NCBI RefSeq assembly: GCF_900114655.1
Contig: NZ_FOTT01000009.1
Location: 1-64,000, forward strand
Reading direction: 5' to 3'
Source of the DNA: Candidatus Frackibacter sp. WG13
Lineage (GTDB): Bacteria; Bacillota; Halanaerobiia; Halobacteroidales; Acetohalobiaceae
DNA length: 64,000 nucleotides
Shown here: piece by piece, positions 36,030 to 46,041 of the stretch
How positions within the stretch are numbered: position 1 is the first letter of the stretch
Layout of the letters: every line of letters starts with the position of its first letter
Translations under genes and position numbers: made by a program
The notes under the pieces: model-generated
Database searches by the model: none
The model's input: the letters and a program-made list of their open reading frames with translations, nothing else
What the model was told of the DNA's origin: nothing

Positions 36030-38219
36030 TTATCCTTCTATTTTGGAGCGAATACTCTCTTTCCATCTCTTTTTCATCTCCCCAATCTTCATGTTAACCA
36101 AATCATTAATGATCAACTTATCTCCATTAACTCTTCCTAACTTAGTAACAGAAACTTCATTTTCTGTTGCTTGATTTTTTACCTTTTCTACATCTTCCTT
36201 AGCAACAGAAATAACGATTCTACTTTGGGATTCAGAGAATAATAAACTACTAGGAGCCATATCACTATTGATTTCAACTTCAGCACCTAAACCTCCTGCA
36301 ATAGAACTTTCTGCTAAAGTTACTGCTAAACCACCATCCGCACAATCATGAGCTGATTTAACTATTCCTTCTTTAATTACTGTTAAACAAGTGTCTTGAA
36401 CCCGCTTTTCTAGATCTAAATCTAACTCCGGAACTTTACCAGTCTCTAAATCATGTACAGTATTTAAATACTCACTACCACCAAGTTCATCTTTCGTTTC
36501 ACCAAGTAATAAGATTACGTCTCCTTCATCTTTAAAATCAGACGTAGTTGCTTGATTAATATCTTCTAACAGGCCAACCATCCCAATTATCGGCGTAGGA
36601 TAGATAGCTCCTGATGGACTTTCATTATAGAAGCTTACGTTTCCACCTGTTACCGGAGTACCTAAACTCAAACAAGCTTCACTAATACCGTCAATACACT
36701 TTTCAAACTGCCAGAAGATCTCTGGTTTCATCGGATTACCAAAGTTTAAACCATCAGTAATTGCTACCGGTTCAGCACCCGAACAGACAATATTACGAGC
36801 AGCTTCTGCTACAGCAATAGCCCCACCTGTTTCTGGGTCAAGATAACAGTAACGACCGTTACAATCCGTTGTCATAGCTAATCCTTTTTCTTTTCCTTTA
36901 ACTCGTAATACTGCAGCATCAGATCCAGGTAATACTACTGTATTTGTTCTTACCATATGATCATACTGTTCATAAACCCATTCTTTACTAGCAATATTAG
37001 GAGACTGTAACACTTCTAACAATGCTTCATTATAATCTTCTGGCTCTGAAAGACTACTTAAATCATAGCTCTGTACTTCATCTAAATAACTTGGACGTTC
37101 TGATTCTCGATCATACTCTGGAGCATCATCGGCTAATGAACGAGCCGGCACTTCGGCAGCTACCTCTCCTTCATCTAAGATTCTAAGCATTCCATCATCG
37201 GTTACTTTACCAACAACCGCTGCGTTTAACCCCCACTTTTCAAAGATTTCTTCTACTAATTCCTCTTTCCCTTTCTTGGGCACAACTAACATTCTCTCTT
37301 GCGACTCTGATAACATTACTTCATAAGAGTTCATTCCTGTTTCTCGCTTAGGAACTAAATCAATATCTAACTCAATACCTGCTCCACCACGGCTGGCCAT
37401 CTCACAAGAGGAACCGGTTAAGCCAGCAGCTCCCATATCCTGAATACCTACTAAAGCACCAGTCTTAATTAATTCTAAACATGCTTCTAATAATAATTTC
37501 TCCATAAATGGATCTCCGACCTGTACCGCTGGACGATCTTCTTCTGAATCCTCTGTTAATTCATCAGAAGCAAAACTAGCTCCTTGAATCCCATCTCGTC
37601 CAGTAGTGGCGCCTACTACCATTACCGGATTACCTACTCCTTTAGCAGTTCCGGTCGAAATATCTTCATGATCCATAATTCCTACACACATCGCATTAAC
37701 TAATGGATTCTCTTGATAGCTTTCAGAAAAATAGACCTCTCCACCGACAGTTGGGATTCCAATACAGTTACCGTAACCTGAAATACCTTCTACTACACCC
37801 TCAAGTAAGAATTGTACTCGCTCATTATTTAAGTCACCAAACCGTAAAGAATCTAAACATGCTATCGGTCTAGCACCCATAGTAAAGATATCACGAATAA
37901 TTCCTCCAACACCAGTAGCTGCACCCTGATATGGTTCAATAGCCGAAGGATGATTATGACTTTCTATTTTAAAAGAAACCGCTTGTTCATCACCTATATC
38001 AATAATACCTGCATTTTCACCAGGTCCTTGTAACACTCTTGCCCCTTCTGTTGGCAAATTTCTTAAAACCTTCTTAGAATTTTTATAACTACAATGTTCT
38101 GACCACATAACTCCATACATTCCTAATTCTGTTTTATTAGGCTTTCTACCTAAAATATCAACAATCATTTTGTATTCTGCTTCTGTTAGCCCTTCATTCT
38201 CCCAAGGTTTATTAGCCAC
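36030..38219 (-). CDS. purL: phosphoribosylformylglycinamidine synthase subunit PurL
   Basis: About 729 residues, the small PurL form that needs PurS and PurQ. Motifs: [42 protein letters not shown] and [12 protein letters not shown]. Start chosen at GTG 38219 because GGGAG lies eight bases upstream, overlapping the purQ stop by eight bases; GTG 38228 touches the ribosome site. Confidence 0.96.
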   Translation of the reverse strand: MANKPWENEGLTEAEYKMIVDILGRKPNKTELGMYGVMWSEHCSYKNSKKVLRNLPTEGARVLQGPGENAGIIDIGDEQAVSFKIESHNHPSAIEPYQGAATGVGGIIRDIFTMGARPIACLDSLRFGDLNNERVQFLLEGVVEGISGYGNCIGIPTVGGEVYFSESYQENPLVNAMCVGIMDHEDISTGTAKGVGNPVMVVGATTGRDGIQGASFASDELTEDSEEDRPAVQVGDPFMEKLLLEACLELIKTGALVGIQDMGAAGLTGSSCEMASRGGAGIELDIDLVPKRETGMNSYEVMLSESQERMLVVPKKGKEELVEEIFEKWGLNAAVVGKVTDDGMLRILDEGEVAAEVPARSLADDAPEYDRESERPSYLDEVQSYDLSSLSEPEDYNEALLEVLQSPNIASKEWVYEQYDHMVRTNTVVLPGSDAAVLRVKGKEKGLAMTTDCNGRYCYLDPETGGAIAVAEAARNIVCSGAEPVAITDGLNFGNPMKPEIFWQFEKCIDGISEACLSLGTPVTGGNVSFYNESPSGAIYPTPIIGMVGLLEDINQATTSDFKDEGDVILLLGETKDELGGSEYLNTVHDLETGKVPELDLDLEKRVQDTCLTVIKEGIVKSAHDCADGGLAVTLAESSIAGGLGAEVEINSDMAPSSLLFSESQSRIVISVAKEDVEKVKNQATENEVSVTKLGRVNGDKLIINDLVNMKIGEMKKRWKESIRSKIEG

Positions 38220-38913
38220 ACTGCTCACTCCCTTTAGTTACATACTCTAGAATTGAAGCGAAAATTTTATATCCATCCTCAGTTCCATTTCCTAAAATCG
38301 ATTCAGAACATCTCTCTGGGTGAGGCATTAGTCCAAATACATTCTTCTCTTTATTGCAAATCCCAGCAATATTCATAACAGAACCGTTAGGATTCTCTGC
38401 TTCATCTTCATACCTAACTACGATCTGATCGTTAGCAATTAAATCTTCTAAGCCATCTTCATCAATATGATAATTACCTTCTCCATGAGCAACCGGCACT
38501 TGAAGAATTTCTCCTTTATTACACTGATTAGTAAAAGGCGTTTCAGCATTAACAACTTCTAAATTAACATACTTACAAACAAACTTTAGATTATCATTAA
38601 TCTTCATTGCCCCTGGTAAGAGACCTGCTTCTAACAAAATTTGAAATCCATTACAGATTCCGATTACTAAACCACCATTCTTAGCAAAATCTATCACTGA
38701 ATTCATAATTGGCGAAAACCTAGCGATTGCTCCTGTTCGCAGATAGTCTCCATAAGAGAAACCACCCGGTAAGATTACACAATCATATTCTGATAAATCT
38801 TGTGCGTCTTTATGCCATAACATATCAGTAGGTTGTCCTAATACTTCCTGAGCTACATGATAACAATCCTGGTCACAGTTAGAGCCAGGGAAAGTTATAA
38901 CTGCAAACTTCAT
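38212..38913 (-). CDS. purQ: phosphoribosylformylglycinamidine synthase glutaminase PurQ
   Basis: About 233 residues. Class I glutaminase: PGSNCDQDC start, nucleophile in [13 protein letters not shown], and His-Glu in [12 protein letters not shown] 38913 is chosen: GGAGGGATAGT precedes it and it begins [10 protein letters not shown], the normal N-terminus. It lies one base after the purS stop. Confidence 0.97.
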   Translation of the reverse strand: MKFAVITFPGSNCDQDCYHVAQEVLGQPTDMLWHKDAQDLSEYDCVILPGGFSYGDYLRTGAIARFSPIMNSVIDFAKNGGLVIGICNGFQILLEAGLLPGAMKINDNLKFVCKYVNLEVVNAETPFTNQCNKGEILQVPVAHGEGNYHIDEDGLEDLIANDQIVVRYEDEAENPNGSVMNIAGICNKEKNVFGLMPHPERCSESILGNGTEDGYKIFASILEYVTKGSEQCG

Positions 38914-38914
38914 A

Positions 38915-39175
38915 CTATCCCTCCATCTCTTCAACTTGAAAAGTATAGTCCTCAATTACCGGGTTAGCTAGTAGTCTTTCACACATTTCCTCAATCTGTG
39001 ATTCTACCTCTGCTTTTGATTCTACATCTTCAACTACTAACTCCATATGCTTACCTACATTAACATCTGATACGTTTTTATAACCTAGAGCATCTAACCC
39101 ACTCTCCACTGCTTGTCCCTGCGGGTCTAAAATACTCTTCTTCAACATTGTTTTAATTTCCACTTTCCAATTCAT
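38915..39175 (-). CDS. purS: phosphoribosylformylglycinamidine synthase subunit PurS
   Basis: 86 residues. Small dimeric bridge between PurL and PurQ. Typical sequence with [21 protein letters not shown] and a C-terminal [22 protein letters not shown] ribosome site. Preceded by a 150-base gap that carries decayed repeats. Confidence 0.95.
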   Translation of the reverse strand: MNWKVEIKTMLKKSILDPQGQAVESGLDALGYKNVSDVNVGKHMELVVEDVESKAEVESQIEEMCERLLANPVIEDYTFQVEEMEG

Positions 39176-39220
39176 TTTATCCCTTCCTCCGTTTTATCAA
39201 TTTTGATATGCGAAACCACA

Positions 39221-39325
39221 CACTAAAAGATCATCTTTTGCAAATTTGTAATGTGCTCGATACGAATTTTTACTTCTAATAATATTCATTACTCCTTAAC
39301 CTCAACCTTAGCCTCAACCTTAATC
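39221..39325. repeat. repeat-bearing gap between purC and purS
   Basis: 39221-39244 carries AAAAGATCATCTTTTGCAAA, nearly the same as 31225-31243 and similar to one end of the element at 45599-45802. At about 39300-39325 CCTCAACCTTA occurs twice in tandem-like order. No gene seen. Confidence 0.5.
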
Positions 39326-40033
39326 CTACGACTTCAACCTATTTAATATCTCTTTGTAAGCTCCTTCTACTTCACCTAAATCTCTTCTAAATCTGTCTTT
39401 ATCCAACTTCTTCTTAGTCTCACTATCCCAGAACCGACAAGTATCAGGCGATATTTCATCTCCTAGATATACTTTACCATCTACACCTTTTCCAAACTCT
39501 AATTTGAAATCAACTAAATCAATCCCTTTATCAGCTAAGAAGTCTACTAATATTTCATTGATCTTAAAAGCTAACTCTTTAATAGTCTCTAATTCATCAG
39601 CGGTAGCTAATTCTTCAGCATAGATATGATACTCATTAATCATCGGATCTCCTAAATCATCATCTTTATAATAAAACTCTAAAACCGGCTTCTTTAATTC
39701 AGTTCCTTCTTCTAATCCTAATCTTTTAGCCAAACTACCAGCGGCTATATTTCTCATTACAACCTCTACTAAAATAATATCTAACTTCTTAACTAATATA
39801 TCTATCTCATTTAACTGTTCTATAAAATGAGTAGGGATGTCATTCTCCTCTAATAATTCGAAAAAGATAGTAGATATTTCAGCATTAAACTTGCCTTTTT
39901 CAGCAATCTGACCTTTCTTTTCACCATTGAAAGCTGTTGCATCATCCTTATACTCTACAATAACCTTGTCATCTTCCTCAGTTTCATAGATTCTTTTCGC
40001 TTTACCTTCATAAAGTTCCTCTAACTTCTCCAT
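39326..40033 (-). CDS. purC: SAICAR synthase
   Basis: 235 residues. Joins aspartate to CAIR with ATP. Motifs: [36 protein letters not shown] and the [12 protein letters not shown] segment. Length is standard for bacterial PurC. 18 bases after the adenylosuccinate lyase that performs the next step. Confidence 0.97.
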   Translation of the reverse strand: MEKLEELYEGKAKRIYETEEDDKVIVEYKDDATAFNGEKKGQIAEKGKFNAEISTIFFELLEENDIPTHFIEQLNEIDILVKKLDIILVEVVMRNIAAGSLAKRLGLEEGTELKKPVLEFYYKDDDLGDPMINEYHIYAEELATADELETIKELAFKINEILVDFLADKGIDLVDFKLEFGKGVDGKVYLGDEISPDTCRFWDSETKKKLDKDRFRRDLGEVEGAYKEILNRLKS

Positions 40034-40051
40034 TATTATACCTCCAAATTT

Positions 40052-41443
40052 CTAAATTTCTAACTCATTCTTCCAATAGTTAACTACTTTTTCTGTCTTC
40101 TCTACGGCAATTCCAATATATTCTTCAGGGTTAATCAATAGCTTCTCCTGTTTCTGATTTAATTTATCCCAATAAAGTTTTAACTCATCTTTTTCTTGAA
40201 TTAATTCCCGTAAGGTTTGTCCTGACTCTTGGGACTCTAAAGTTAATCTCCTTACTGCTTCGTGAGCATCAGGATGTCCTAAAGAAGCTAATAAAATATA
40301 TAGAGGTTCAGCTACTATCATCTCTTTACTTTGGTCAAAGTTACTTTTCATATTTTCTTGATCTACAACTAACTTCTTACAAGTCCTAATCAGACGGTTA
40401 ACTGCTGATAAAAAACCAACAATTATTTCCGGAATGAATCTGCTTGAGGCTGAATTAGTTAGATCTCGTTGATGTTCAGATAATTGATCTTGATAGATAG
40501 TAACCATCCGTGGCATAAATTCTTTCCACATACTCTTGACATTTTCATAGTTGATAGGATTTCTTTTGTGAGGCATTGTTGAAGAACCAACTTGATCTTT
40601 ATCGAAGTACTCACCTACTTCACCAATCTCTGATCTCTGTAAGTGACGCATATCATCACTAAAGCTAGCAATCACCCCAAAACAAGAGACTAAAGAATGT
40701 ACAAAGTCAGTTAGGTATTCTGGCTCTACTATTTGAGTAGAGTAATTTCCTGCTTTCAAATCTAATTCGGCTAATACATTAGCTTCAAACTCTTCTGGGT
40801 CATCAAAAAATAAATGACTAGCATTATAAGCACCTACTGCCCCAGAAATCTTGCCTTTTAGCTGCTGTGTAGTCTCATCTATAGCTTTAATTCGATTCCC
40901 TAAGCGATCAACATATTCAGCAACTGCAAATCCAAAAGTAACCGGTACTGCATGTTGCCCATGGGTTCTACCAGTCTGAATCGTTTCTTTCTCTCTCAAT
41001 GCAATCTCCATTAATACTTTCTCTAATTCTTTTAATGTAGGTAAGATCAATTCCTCTGAACACTTTTTGTAACGTAATGAATTAGCAGTGTCTACTATAT
41101 CAAAGGATGTAGTAGTAAAATGTACATAAGGCTTAGCCTCCTCACTCACCTTCCTTTGAATGCAGTTTACCAATGCACGAATATTATGTTTTGTCTTTCT
41201 TTCTTCTTTATAAACTTCTTCAGGATTTATTCCTTCGGCAGCTTTTTTTACTTCTTGAGCTACTTCCATTGAACAGATACCTGCTTTGGCTAATGCCTTA
41301 ACTAATGCTACTTCTACTTCTGCTTGGCATTTAACCTTTGCCTCTTCTGATAAGTACTGAGAATATTTTTGGAATTCATCTTCACGTAAAGAATAACGAT
41401 GATCCAAAGGACTAATATTTGCAAAAATATTACGAGTCACCAT
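40052..41443 (-). CDS. purB2: adenylosuccinate lyase, second type
   Basis: 463 residues of the fumarase/aspartase superfamily. In this operon it should cleave SAICAR to AICAR and fumarate. Motifs: TTTSFDIVDTANSLRY, QTGRTHGQHAVPVTFG with the catalytic His, and the mobile signature loop VGSSTMPHKRNPINYE. It differs clearly from the 431-residue PurB at 47622, being longer with a different N-terminus (NIFANISPLDHRY). Starts five bases after the patatin gene. Confidence 0.92.
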   Translation of the reverse strand: MVTRNIFANISPLDHRYSLREDEFQKYSQYLSEEAKVKCQAEVEVALVKALAKAGICSMEVAQEVKKAAEGINPEEVYKEERKTKHNIRALVNCIQRKVSEEAKPYVHFTTTSFDIVDTANSLRYKKCSEELILPTLKELEKVLMEIALREKETIQTGRTHGQHAVPVTFGFAVAEYVDRLGNRIKAIDETTQQLKGKISGAVGAYNASHLFFDDPEEFEANVLAELDLKAGNYSTQIVEPEYLTDFVHSLVSCFGVIASFSDDMRHLQRSEIGEVGEYFDKDQVGSSTMPHKRNPINYENVKSMWKEFMPRMVTIYQDQLSEHQRDLTNSASSRFIPEIIVGFLSAVNRLIRTCKKLVVDQENMKSNFDQSKEMIVAEPLYILLASLGHPDAHEAVRRLTLESQESGQTLRELIQEKDELKLYWDKLNQKQEKLLINPEEYIGIAVEKTEKVVNYWKNELEI

Positions 41444-41448
41444 TCATC

Positions 41449-42375
41449 TTATCCTCCTCTAATTAATCTCTTTACCTCAGGAACTAACTGATAACCGATC
41501 TCTCTACCTTTTTTTAAAAGGTAAGGAATCTTATCAGTATCAGTCAAACTAATATGCGACACCTGCGGCTTAATTACTAAATCAGCGTAACTCTCTGTCT
41601 TTAAGTTTGAAATTTCTTGTCCCATAATATCAAAAGATTGCAACACCATATCTATAGGGTTCATAATTGAATTATCGTCTTGAAGCGAAAAACCTAAATC
41701 AATCGCAATCTTTATATCTACACCTAATTCATCTAGAATATCTGCTGGGACATTATCCTTTACTCCTCCATCTACTAATAATCTTTCATTAATTTCACAA
41801 GGTTCAAATAGACCAGGGATTGAAATAGTTGCTCTAATTGCTTTAGCCACCTGCTTATCAGTAACAAAAATATAATCTTTTAAGTTCTGCAAAGCAGGCA
41901 CTAATCTTTCATTAACAAATACTATTAACTCTCCAGTCTCAACATCAGTAGCAGTAATAGCTACTGGAATTTCTGTTTGATTAAAAAATTTACCTTCTGT
42001 ATCTTCTACTAAAAACTCTTCAATATCATTGCCAGAAATCAAACCTCTCGGCATCCTCTTAGAAGTAGCACCTAATTTTGAAAGTAAAAGGCTGATCAAA
42101 ATCCTTATTATTCTATTGAACTCTATACTTAAATCAAAATATTTACCTTCTTTAAAATTCAAGGCCAACCTCTCTAACTCTCGGGGGTCATGCCCAACAC
42201 TATATAATCCAGCAATCAATCCTCCTATACTACTTCCAGCAATAACATCAATTGGAACCCTATGGCGATGAAAAACATCTAAAATACCAATATGAATAAC
42301 CCCGGTTAATCCACCACCGCCAAGAGCTATACCAACTAATGCCTGAGTTGATTCTTCTCTTTCTAACATCGGCAT
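41449..42375 (-). CDS. patatin-like phospholipase (RssA/NTE type)
   Basis: 308 residues. Serine lipid hydrolase with Ser-Asp dyad: oxyanion loop GIALGGGGLTG, nucleophile GSSIGGLIAG, and DGGVKDNVP containing the aspartate. No signal peptide, so a cytoplasmic or membrane-surface enzyme. It sits inside the purine operon between purE and purB2, with AAAGGAG before its ATG and its stop overlapping the next ribosome site. A role in nucleotide metabolism is unknown; co-transcription is the striking point. Confidence 0.9.
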   Translation of the reverse strand: MPMLEREESTQALVGIALGGGGLTGVIHIGILDVFHRHRVPIDVIAGSSIGGLIAGLYSVGHDPRELERLALNFKEGKYFDLSIEFNRIIRILISLLLSKLGATSKRMPRGLISGNDIEEFLVEDTEGKFFNQTEIPVAITATDVETGELIVFVNERLVPALQNLKDYIFVTDKQVAKAIRATISIPGLFEPCEINERLLVDGGVKDNVPADILDELGVDIKIAIDLGFSLQDDNSIMNPIDMVLQSFDIMGQEISNLKTESYADLVIKPQVSHISLTDTDKIPYLLKKGREIGYQLVPEVKRLIRGG

Positions 42376-42438
42376 TCACGCTCCTTTAACACATTATACT
42401 TTCATAATATTAACCGATCCTAGAAAGAGTGAAAAAAG

Positions 42439-42957
42439 TTATGATTGGTTTTCTAAATAATCTTTATAACCTAGTTCCTCTAATTCTGATGCTGTTTCCT
42501 TAACTGTTTCTGCCATATCTATTTTATACTCTTTAAAACTTTCTCTAATCTTTGCATCTGCTACTCCTAAAATCTGTATAGCCAATAATCCTGCATTCTT
42601 AGCCCCATTAATACCAACTGTAGCCACTGGAACTCCTCCTGGCATCTGAACAATAGAATATAATGAGTCTACTCCACTTAACTTCGAAGTCTTAATCGGC
42701 ACCCCAATAACCGGTAGTGAAGTATGAGAAGCTGTCATCCCTGGTAGGTGAGCTGCTCCTCCTGCACCAGCAATAATTACTTCAATCCCTCTTTCTTCTG
42801 CTTTTTCTGCATATGCAGAAACTCGATCAGGTGTTCTATGAGCAGAAACGACCGTAATTTCATAAGGAATACCAAATTCCTCTAAAATTTTAGCTGCATC
42901 CTTCATAACTGGTAAATCAGAATCACTACCCATAATAATTCCAATTTTAGGTTTCAT
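42439..42957 (-). CDS. purE: N5-CAIR mutase
   Basis: 172 residues. Moves the carboxylate of N5-CAIR to give CAIR. Motifs: [25 protein letters not shown] and [17 protein letters not shown], diagnostic of class I PurE that works with PurK. Slight C-terminal extension. 154 bases separate it from purK. Confidence 0.97.
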   Translation of the reverse strand: MKPKIGIIMGSDSDLPVMKDAAKILEEFGIPYEITVVSAHRTPDRVSAYAEKAEERGIEVIIAGAGGAAHLPGMTASHTSLPVIGVPIKTSKLSGVDSLYSIVQMPGGVPVATVGINGAKNAGLLAIQILGVADAKIRESFKEYKIDMAETVKETASELEELGYKDYLENQS

Positions 42958-43111
42958 AAATTAAATCCCCCCACTTTTTATTAGTTTACAGTTGACAGTG
43001 AAGCCCAGAAAAAAGTTTCCGAACTAAAAGCAGAGTCTATCGTAAACCTTGACCTGAACCTAAGATAAACTTTTGACTTTAAACTTGGTTTTAACTATCA
43101 ACTGTCAACTA
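42958..43111. repeat. gap between purK and purE with inverted TTGACAGT-like repeats
   Basis: AGTTGACAGT near 42987 and its inverted copy ACTGTCAAC near 43100 flank a 100-base AT-rich stretch. The words TTGACAGT/ACTGTCAA resemble the AATTGTCAATT tandem at 62933. It could fold as a long hairpin in the operon mRNA. No gene seen. Confidence 0.5.
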
Positions 43112-44266
43112 TTATCTCCCTGTTACTTTAACTAAGCTACTTGCTTCTAATGCCATTTGAGTTGCTTCCTCTACTGTATCTGCTGTGACTGTTAAATGTC
43201 CCATCTTTCTGCCGGGCTTTGATACTTTCTTTCCATAAACATGCAGTTTAAGATTAGGAAATTGTAATACTTCTTTTGTTCCAACTACACATGCTTCACC
43301 TTTATTTTCTTCTTGCCCAAGAATATTTCTCATTACCGCTGGATTTACTAAATCTGCACTTCCTAAAGGAAGCTCTGCAATAGCTCGGATATGATTTTCA
43401 AATTGAGAAGTGACACAGCCTTCTATAGAATAATGGCCTGAGTTATGAGGCCGTGGAGCTATTTCATTAATTAACACTTTACCATCTTTCGTTACAAACA
43501 TTTCAATACAGAAAATACCAACACCTGCAAAAACGTTCATAACCTTTTGTCCTAGTTCCAAAGCTTTATCTTTAATAGTAGTAGAAATATCAGCCGGCAC
43601 CTTAGTCTCAATTAGAATACTTTCTTCGTGATTATTCTCACCTATAGGATAAGTAATTATTTCTCCTTCAGTGCTTCGACACGCTAAAACTGAAATTTCT
43701 TTAGTGAAAGGCACGAATTCTTCTACCATTAATAAATTATCTCCTGCTCCTAAGGCTTGATAAGATTCTCCAATCTGATCTTCATCTTTTATTAGTGCAT
43801 TACCTTTACCGTCATAACCACCTGTGCAGCTTTTTAACATTATAGGATAATTAAATTTAGCCGCTGCTTCTTTAATATCTTCTATTGTAGATACTCTTAT
43901 AAAATCTGGAACAGGAATACCCTCTGCCTTTAATAATTGTTTCTGATTATATTTATTTTGAATTATTTCTAAACTTTTAGGAGTTGGATATATACTATAA
44001 CCTTCTGTCTCTAACTCTTTTAAGATATCTACTCTAATATGCTCAAACTCATAAGTTACAACATCTGATTTTTCGGCTAACTCTCTGATAGCATCTCGAT
44101 CATCAAATTCAGCCACAATATGTTCATCAGTAATACTATCTGCTGGACAATGGACAGTAGGGTCTAGAATAACAACCTCAAAATCCATCTTCTTAGCTTC
44201 TAAGATCATCATCTTACCTAATTGACCACCGCCGATGATACCTATTCTTTGATCGGTATAATCCAC
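43112..44266 (-). CDS. purK: N5-carboxyaminoimidazole ribonucleotide synthase
   Basis: 384 residues, ATP-grasp. Uses ATP and bicarbonate to make N5-CAIR from AIR. GIIGGGQLGKMM at the start, KSCTGGYDGKGN nucleotide loop, INEIAPRPHNSGHYS near the active site. 22 bases after purD. Confidence 0.97.
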   Translation of the reverse strand: MDYTDQRIGIIGGGQLGKMMILEAKKMDFEVVILDPTVHCPADSITDEHIVAEFDDRDAIRELAEKSDVVTYEFEHIRVDILKELETEGYSIYPTPKSLEIIQNKYNQKQLLKAEGIPVPDFIRVSTIEDIKEAAAKFNYPIMLKSCTGGYDGKGNALIKDEDQIGESYQALGAGDNLLMVEEFVPFTKEISVLACRSTEGEIITYPIGENNHEESILIETKVPADISTTIKDKALELGQKVMNVFAGVGIFCIEMFVTKDGKVLINEIAPRPHNSGHYSIEGCVTSQFENHIRAIAELPLGSADLVNPAVMRNILGQEENKGEACVVGTKEVLQFPNLKLHVYGKKVSKPGRKMGHLTVTADTVEEATQMALEASSLVKVTGR

Positions 44267-44288
44267 TGATCCTCCTCCTTCATAATCA

Positions 44289-45563
44289 TTATTTATAATT
44301 CAGCGCTTTATCCCCAATATCACTACGATAATGGACATCAGCAAAATCTATCTTTTCTACAGCTTGATAAGCTCTTTTAATTGTGTCTTTGTATCCCTTT
44401 CCTAAAGCTGTGACACCTAAAACCCTACCCCCAGCAGTTACTAATTTATTATCTTTATACTCAGTTCCAGCTTGGAAGACAACAGTATCCTTATTATCAT
44501 TTGCTTCATTGATTCCCTTAATTTCTTTACCAGTTTCATAATCTATTGGATATCCTCCTGAGGCCATAACTACACATACTGCTGTTTTGTCTGACCATTC
44601 TATATTGAATTCTGCTAATTCCTCTTCGATGATCGCTTCAGCTATTTCTACTAAATCAGTCTCTAAAAGTGGTAAGACAACCTGAGCCTCTGGATCTCCG
44701 AAACGCACGTTATACTCTAAGACTTTAGCTTCTCCATCTTCAATCATCAAGCCACTATATAAAATGCCTTTAAACTTAATCCCTTCCTCTTTTAACGCCT
44801 CAATAGTTGGAACTAATATCTCCTCGTATGCTTTATGTAAAATTTCATCAGTAGCTACTGGTGCTGGCGCATAAGCACCCATTCCTCCAGTATTTGGCCC
44901 TTCATCATTATCATAAACTTGTTTATGATCTTGGGATGGCAACATTGGGATAATTGTTTCTCCATCAGTAAAAGCTAACAAAGTTGCTTCTTCTCCGGTT
45001 AAGTATTCTTCAATAACTACTCGCTCTCCAGCTTCCCCAAACTTCTGATTAACCATAATAGTCTTTATAGCCTCAATTGCTTCCTCTTCGGTTTCAGCAA
45101 CAACTACCCCTTTCCCAGCTGCTAAACCTTCTGCTTTAACTACAATAGGCGCTCCTTCTTCTTTAACATAACCAATTGCTTCATCTTCATCAGTAAAAAC
45201 TTCATACTTAGCAGTGGGAATATTGTATTTTTTCATTAAATTCTTAGAAAAGACCTTACTACCTTCCAGCTGTGCAGCATCTTGATTAGGACCGAAGACC
45301 TTCAATCCAGCCTCTTCAAAAGAATCTACAATTCCAGCCACTAAAGGAGCCTCAGGACCAACAAATGTTAAATCAATCCCTTCTTTTTGAGCAAATTGGA
45401 GTAACTCTTCTAAATTAGTGTCTGATATATCTACATTTTCAGCAACTTCTGCTGTTCCTGCATTACCAGGTGCTACAAAAATTTCATCTACCTTTGTACT
45501 CTGACTTAATTTCCAGGCTAAAGTATCTTCACGACCACCACTGCCAATTACTAATACCTTCAT
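44289..45563 (-). CDS. purD: phosphoribosylamine-glycine ligase
   Basis: 424 residues, ATP-grasp. Joins glycine to phosphoribosylamine. Starts MKVLVIGSGGREDTLAWKL; AEGLAAGKGVVVA and NTGGMGAYAP are family motifs. First coding gene of the purine operon, about 260 bases downstream of the riboswitch terminator, with GGGGAGAGA as ribosome site. Confidence 0.97.
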   Translation of the reverse strand: MKVLVIGSGGREDTLAWKLSQSTKVDEIFVAPGNAGTAEVAENVDISDTNLEELLQFAQKEGIDLTFVGPEAPLVAGIVDSFEEAGLKVFGPNQDAAQLEGSKVFSKNLMKKYNIPTAKYEVFTDEDEAIGYVKEEGAPIVVKAEGLAAGKGVVVAETEEEAIEAIKTIMVNQKFGEAGERVVIEEYLTGEEATLLAFTDGETIIPMLPSQDHKQVYDNDEGPNTGGMGAYAPAPVATDEILHKAYEEILVPTIEALKEEGIKFKGILYSGLMIEDGEAKVLEYNVRFGDPEAQVVLPLLETDLVEIAEAIIEEELAEFNIEWSDKTAVCVVMASGGYPIDYETGKEIKGINEANDNKDTVVFQAGTEYKDNKLVTAGGRVLGVTALGKGYKDTIKRAYQAVEKIDFADVHYRSDIGDKALNYK

Positions 45564-45598
45564 TAAATCTCTCCCCTTAAACTTATTTATGATTAGAA

Positions 45599-45802
45599 CA
45601 CAAAAAGGTTATATTGAGCAAATCATAAATTTTTCGTTCACCATCTTGGTGAATAGGAGGTAAAAATGAGGCCGAACCACAGGAAGTGGTGAGCTAATCA
45701 CAGCACAGGACGTGCTATTGATTAGGAAGCCTTATTTTTACCGGATATGAACCTTAGATGGTTCGAAAAATTTATTCTATCGCGAAAGATGACCTTTTTG
45801 TG
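45599..45802 (+). ncRNA. 204-base multi-branched structured element, class unknown
   Basis: Nested pairings: 45599-45612 with 45789-45802 (14 bp); 45626-45636 with 45764-45774 (11 bp); 45659-45672 with 45729-45742 (14 bp). Branch hairpins: 45637-45653, 45676-45690 (loop AGGAA), 45694-45725 (loop AGGAC) and 45749-45764. The two non-Watson-Crick positions in the long stems (45610/45791 and 45668/45733) are G-U on the plus strand but A-C on the minus strand, so the plus strand is the better RNA. GGA also occurs at 45656, 45725 and 45743. It lies between the riboswitch terminator and purD. A mobile MITE-like element is the main alternative. Confidence 0.55.
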
Positions 45803-45825
45803 GTTAAACCATTTATTTAAAATAT

Positions 45826-45886
45826 AAAAAAACCCAGGCAGGCAGATTCCACTGTCAACTAAGAGCAGAACCTCCCCGCCTGGGCT
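45826..45886 (-). terminator. riboswitch-controlled terminator of the purine operon
   Basis: On the minus strand CCCAGGCGGG and GCCTGCCTGGG ends form a stem of about 17 pairs with one mismatch, followed by seven T. The 5' arm overlaps the last conserved strand of the PRPP aptamer (AAAAGCCCAGG), so ligand binding and termination exclude each other. Confidence 0.9.
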
Positions 45887-45963
45887 TTTATCCCTTCGGT
45901 GTCATCAACTGTACCGCTCGGACCAAACCATTGTCATCTAACAACGTGGAACCCTAGGTACAC
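45871..45963 (-). promoter_or_regulatory. PRPP riboswitch aptamer (ykkC subtype 2)
   Basis: Minus-strand conserved words in order: CCTAGGGTTCC, TTTGGTCCGAGCGGTACAG, GACACCGAAGGGATAAAAGCCC. These are the ykkC-class core. Placement just after a guanine aptamer and before purine synthesis genes indicates the PRPP subtype rather than guanidine or ppGpp. PRPP binding is expected to prevent termination and switch the operon on. Confidence 0.88.
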
Positions 45964-45966
45964 TTC

Positions 45967-46035
45967 CCCCATAGTCAGGTAGTTTACGGCCACCTGGTAG
46001 AAACTTGTGAGCCTTATTCTCACGATTATATGAGG
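45967..46035 (-). promoter_or_regulatory. guanine riboswitch aptamer
   Basis: Very close to the Bacillus xpt aptamer. P1 pairs CCTCATA with TATGGGG; P2 and P3 carry GTTTCTACC and CCGTAAAC. The specificity base is C in CTGACTATG, which selects guanine; adenine aptamers have T there. It is the first aptamer of the tandem. Confidence 0.95.
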
Positions 46036-46041
46036 TTATTA

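Noticed and set aside
45599-45802. 6S RNA
   Set aside because: 6S RNA has a rod with a large single-stranded central bubble. Here the middle is a multi-way junction with hairpins on both sides.
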